This document shows positions 60,201-64,000 of a stretch of DNA of 64,000 nt, piece by piece. Made by a program: the position numbers and the translations under genes. The notes beneath the pieces were generated by a model. It had not been told where the DNA came from. It was given only the letters and a program-made list of their open reading frames with translations, and did not search any database. This stretch comes from Marsupella aquatica (Eukaryota; Marchantiophyta), in contig OZ316895.1 in the NCBI GenBank assembly GCA_973895155.1, positions 19,964,001 to 20,028,000 on the forward strand. Reading direction: 5' to 3'. Position 1 is the stretch's first letter. Each line of letters opens with the position of its first letter.

Positions 60201-60783
60201 CGTAATATTCGTCTTTCCTCCTCTCCTGTTACAACCCATGCCAATTCATGCTTCCACTCTCACATGATCGTGACTTACCCTTCCACAACCTTCCAATTTA
60301 TCCACTCCAGAGACACGGCAATCCCTACATTCTGTGTCCAGCTTGATGAAAAGGTTTGTCAAGCTCTGCCGAATACTTTCGCCCAATGTCACCTGTCTGT
60401 GGACTCCAACAAATTATCTAACCACCTTGTTTCTCTCCATCATTTTCCAGAAATACTGTTCAACTCTGTAATTAAACAGGGGATAGCTACGGAACTGTTC
60501 AAGCCTTTAAAACCCGTGGAGATTTTTCAGACGGTCAGCGCTTGCTGTTTTATTTTTCTGAATTTCTAATTCAGAGGTTCAATTTTCTTCAGAATACTCT
60601 TGCAGACATGCTTCGTCATAATACACTTGCTCAGCGGAAGAACCCGCATCCATGACTTGGACTCCGATAAGAAAACACAGCAGACAATGCAGGATAATTG
60701 AAAAACGAGCCCCTCTTTAAAGAGTGTGTCCGACACGATGTGTATGTTACAAAGAAAATAGTCGACTAATAGTACAAGAATGA
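57251..60783. other. Intergenic region upstream of the LHCB3 3' end
   Basis: No gene can be supported. Between 57,330 and 57,560 the motif AGCAACAAGCTC recurs in variants. A diverged repeat shared with the right edge lies at 58,850-59,290. A plus-strand frame at 59,577-59,885 is unrecognised. The last few hundred bases before 60784 are likely the LHCB3 3' untranslated region. Confidence 0.45.
58850..59290 (+). repeat. Diverged dispersed repeat (family shared with 63,640-64,000)
   Basis: Segments such as GAAGTGAAATGTGACAAGC, ACAAGACAATCATCTTTGGA and TTGAGAGAGATACT have close counterparts at 63,645-64,000. Within each block the pattern seems to recur about every 180-190 bp. This is an old, satellite-like or transposon-derived repeat. 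Confidence 0.45.
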
Positions 60784-62860
60784 TCAAGCTCCGGGAACAA
60801 AGCTGGTGGCATAGGCCCAGGCGTTGTTGCTAACGGGATCGGAGAGGTGATCCAAAAGGTTCTCAACAGGTCCCTTTCCGGTGACAATGGCTTGAACAAA
60901 GAATCCAAACATAGAGAACATGGCGAGTCTTCCATTCTTGAGCTCCTTCACCTTCAGCTCGGCGAAAGTATCTGGGTCACTAGCCAAACCCAAGGGGTCG
61001 AAGTACTTGCCTCCGGGGTACAATTCTCCTCCCTCTCCCACTCCGGGAAGACCGTTCTGGCGGTATCCCTCAACCAAACCCATGAGCACGACCTGGACGG
61101 CCCAAACTGCGAGGATGCTCTGAGCGTGCACCAGGTTGGGGTTTCCCAAATAATCCAAACCTCCCTCGCTGAAGATCTGGGATCCGGCCTTGAACCACAC
61201 AGCCTCCTTGAGCTCCACACGGGAGTATTTCACGAGCAACTCTGGAAGGACACAGCCCAAGGCTCCGAGCATTGCCCATCTGCTGTGGATGAGCTGAAAT
61301 TGAACCAAACACACATGGAAAGGCTTAATCGAAGGAACAATCAGACAAAACCTGTACACCCAACTACTATCACCACATGTCTACCGAAGTCTGATCTTTG
61401 GCCTGTGCAATGATTGCATGCAAGAAACAAATAAAGAAACAAAGGTCGACGACAATTCGTGATCTTCACATCACATGCCTCAGGATCTCAAGCTTATTGT
61501 GCACCTCTCAAGCCATCTTCTGGCCATCTCTGGCTTACAAAAATGGTACATTCACGTGTTTTGGGTGTCAAGAAGTAAATAAACTGAGCGTCTCCGGCTC
61601 AATCAACAATGACGAACACAATGATTAACTGTAAACCATGGTGAAGTTGGAGACCGAAATATTGACACGCTGACACTCACTCTCTGCCTGTAGAATATGG
61701 CAATCGGGTGTACAATAAAGCAAAAGACAAATGACTGGCTAAGGACGCCTGGCCAATATGTATGACGGGAGAAGACGAACAAATCCGCTAACAAACAATA
61801 AGGAGGGCTCATATAACCAGGCAGGGAATGAAGTACAAAAGGAGACGGGAACGAGACATTACCTCCAAAGCACGGTTCTTGGCGAAAGACTCGGGATCGG
61901 CAGAGAGCCCAGCAGTGTCCCAGCCGTAGTCACCTGGAAACTCGCCCTTCAAGTAAGAGGGAGTCTGGGCGGAGAAGGGGCCCAAAAATTTGGGTCTGTC
62001 TGGGCCATACCAGAAGTCAGCATCCTGCACACAGAAAGAGCCATAGCTAAGGCATAAGGCAACACGAGCTGCCTAAGTAGAATCCGCACTTTGACTTTTC
62101 CTAACACACACGACAATTTGAGTTCTCTCACTTTAAGGGTATTATCTACCCATTCCTAACTAGCAAATTTTACATGATGTATTGCTTCCCGCGATAACTC
62201 TACATAATAGTTGCAAGACATCCCGGCTCTAACAATCAATGTCATTTCCACCCTACCGATCCAAGTCCCAAATTACCCTTTCCATGGATCCATTACTGAC
62301 GACCTCCAGCGTATTCAAGTCTGTCAATGGCCACCAAGCCTACTCGCACCGACGACCCGGCCAGAAAATCCTACTCATTCGAGTCCTCTCCGTGGGAAAA
62401 CAACTTCACCCATGTACCAACACTTCTCCATTACTTTGCTTTAGAGTATTTCGCTTCCTGTCATTAATTAACACAAGAACAAGACCTACACCTCTACCAA
62501 ATTCAGAAACTGAGAGCTCAATTTATTGGTCAGCTCCCAGATGCCGGCCAAGGGTCTGCCCTTTAACGTCCCCTCGCAACAGCGAACCCCCACACCCCTG
62601 AGATATGGACCACAAATGACCCTACACTGAGACAAATGATCCCTTCGAGAAAGGCATTCTGTCGACAAAGAAACAACTCAATGATGTACCACAATCACAT
62701 TACAATTGACGACTCCCCTACGCCAAGAAACACTTACCATGGAGACACGGGCCTTGCAGAGGGTGACGCGATCCCTGAGAGCATTCTGGGGTGCTGGTGC
62801 AGCACCCAAGAAAGCCGATCGGCTCACAACATTGGTGGAGAGTAGTGAAGTGGCCGCCAT
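60784..62860 (-). CDS. LHCB3: Chlorophyll a/b-binding protein of LHCII, type III (LHCB3)
   Basis: Three exons (62860-62738, 62024-61863, 61293-60784) join in phase 0 to 264 residues. The transit peptide begins [19 protein letters not shown]. The mature start is short, without the phosphorylated Thr region of LHCB1/2, and leads into [20 protein letters not shown] with the WYGPDR trimerisation motif. Helix B reads [16 protein letters not shown] and the helix C region contains [16 protein letters not shown]. Helix A reads [20 protein letters not shown], with the Glu and Asn-Gly-Arg chlorophyll ligands. LHCB3 hallmarks are SAQTPSYL and [20 protein letters not shown]. The protein binds chlorophylls and carotenoids in thylakoid LHCII trimers around photosystem II. 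The second intron splits the helix B motif between Glu and the following Val/Leu-Ile-His. The ATG at 62860 is chosen because the open frame upstream has no earlier ATG. Confidence 0.97.
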
Positions 62861-63005
62861 AGCTGAAGCAAGCAAGAAGCTCTAATCAATCAATCACAGG
62901 AAGCACGCGAAACGTGATGGATTCTACGAGAAATTGGAATGAACGTCCAAATTCCTCCTGTACAACACCAGTCTAACCTTGCCCAAGCCTGAGAGCGGGA
63001 GGGGG

Positions 63006-63011
63006 ATTATA
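63006..63011 (-). promoter_or_regulatory. TATA-like box of LHCB3
   Basis: In gene sense GAGTATAATCCCC lies about 146 bp before the start codon, a plausible core-promoter position. An inverted CCAAT box (ATTGG in gene sense) sits about 110 bp further upstream near 63118-63122, and a CCAAT near 63072. CCAAT elements are common in LHC gene promoters. Function is inferred. Confidence 0.45.
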
Positions 63012-63179
63012 CTCATGATGAAACGAGTGGACGGATAAAGTGCTCCAAAGCAAAATCTCTGAGAGGCGAACCTATTGGTGGGTGCACCATCCATCCAATC
63101 TCTTGAGCAGGGGTTCTGGCCAATCAGATGGTCTCTTTGCTCTCCCAGAATCACCACTTGTCCCTGATTTTGGCTGACA

Positions 63180-64000
63180 AATGGATTTGCAAGCCGGGCC
63201 CGGCACTCTGTACGAGAACATAGAAAACATTTACGCCAAAACGGAGAAGGGAAAAGTCCCTATCCTATGCTAGTTTATAGGATCGTTTCATTGTAAATTG
63301 GCGAATCTGAAGAAATGATGTACCTCCGCCTTCGCCAAACCCTTGTGATTTTAAATGTTCCTTCGAAAAGGGCAAATTTATCTAAATGGGCCGAAAAAGA
63401 ATAAGAAGGAGTAAAAGCAAATGAGATCGAGAGAGGATAAATTACAAAGTCAAAAGAAGAGGATAGATTCAAACCCCCCAAAAACTAGAAAAGTGAAGTA
63501 TATTATCAGATAACGATCTACTGTACCACTTCCAATAGTGTGATGGGCTACCAGAACACATCTAGTGTGGTAACTAAATTTGCAAGTGGAAGGTGGATGA
63601 CCTATAGTAGCTCTAATTTTTTCTCAGATGATACTTTATTGTGTAGGAGTGAAATGTGACTGAAAACAAGACAATCACCTTTGAAAATTTGTAAATATCT
63701 CAATTTGTAATGAGAATTGGCCATTCAACTCCTTGAAAAGATAGTTCCACAGGCCAAGACTAGCAGATTCCATTGCAAATCAAGGGAGAAATTGAAGTTC
63801 AAAGTTTGTTGATAAAAACTTTTTGAAACAGAAAAAATGGTCCAGTGAGTGATGGGGTAATCTTTGGAAATCCACAGTTCTCTCATTTCTTATGAAAGTT
63901 GAATTATTTGTTTTCAAACCTTCCATTTCCAACAAACCCAGGAACAGCAATTCTGCTGCATATCAAGAGAGAAATTGAACATCTAGTTTCTGATCAAAAT
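63180..64000. other. Intergenic right edge with diverged tandem repeat
   Basis: No gene is seen. From about 63,640 the sequence carries at least two diverged copies of a unit of about 190 bp. CATATCAAGAGAGAAATTG near 63,960 echoes GCAAATCAAGGGAGAAATTG near 63,776. The same family appears at 58,850-59,290. Confidence 0.5.

Noticed and set aside
60847-61413. 188-codon plus-strand open frame over the LHCB3 last exon
   Set aside because: It is exactly antisense to conserved LHCB3 helices, and its composition follows from the codon bias of the real gene.
1-64000. tRNA or rRNA genes
   Set aside because: No cloverleaf with a GGTTCGAATCC-type T arm and no rRNA core sequence was noticed. A dedicated tRNA scan would be decisive.

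Overview
The window is nuclear DNA of a land plant. It carries an LHCB3-type light-harvesting gene with a chloroplast transit peptide, a GH17/X8 cell-wall glucanase, a PCC13-62-type desiccation protein, many short GT-AG introns, and two complete Ty1/copia LTR retrotransposons. LHCB3 is known from land plants and is reported lost in Pinaceae. Modest introns, loose gene spacing and simple repeats would fit a bryophyte or lycophyte, but I cannot fix the species.

All convincing genes lie on the minus strand. From left to right: a secreted GH17 beta-1,3-glucanase with an X8 domain (5749 to 2265, two exons, 1.96 kb intron); an AT-rich gene-free stretch (6.7-10.2 kb); and a P4-type ATPase (lipid flippase) whose 17 core exons run from 20468 to 11026. 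Phase-compatible splice sites join that core to a long disordered N-terminal exon with 22-residue repeats (22.6-20.8 kb) and to a basic Pro/Ser-rich C-terminal exon (10894-10233). If both joins are real, the product is about 2,100 residues, far larger than an ordinary plant flippase. This is the most unusual locus here.

Element 1 (26752-32765, 323-bp LTRs, TSD ATCAC) and element 2 (42229-49031, 109-bp LTRs, TSD CACAC) are copia elements in minus orientation. They have near-identical LTRs but polyproteins broken by several stops; element 2 also has a 37-bp duplication that shifts the frame. Element 1 has a classical initiator-Met tRNA primer site. Element 2 has a primer site matching the anticodon arm of tRNA-Ile.

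Between the two elements lies a three-exon PCC13-62 desiccation-related gene (38326 to 36808) with ACGTG motifs next to its TATA box. From 49 to 60.7 kb I see no intact gene, only degraded repeats and a GC-rich island resembling LTR debris. The right end holds a three-exon LHCB3 gene (62860 to 60784) and a diverged repeat family.

The genes do not form an operon-like unit. They are independent loci for cell-wall remodelling, membrane lipid asymmetry, desiccation response and photosynthesis. No tRNA, rRNA or CRISPR was seen.
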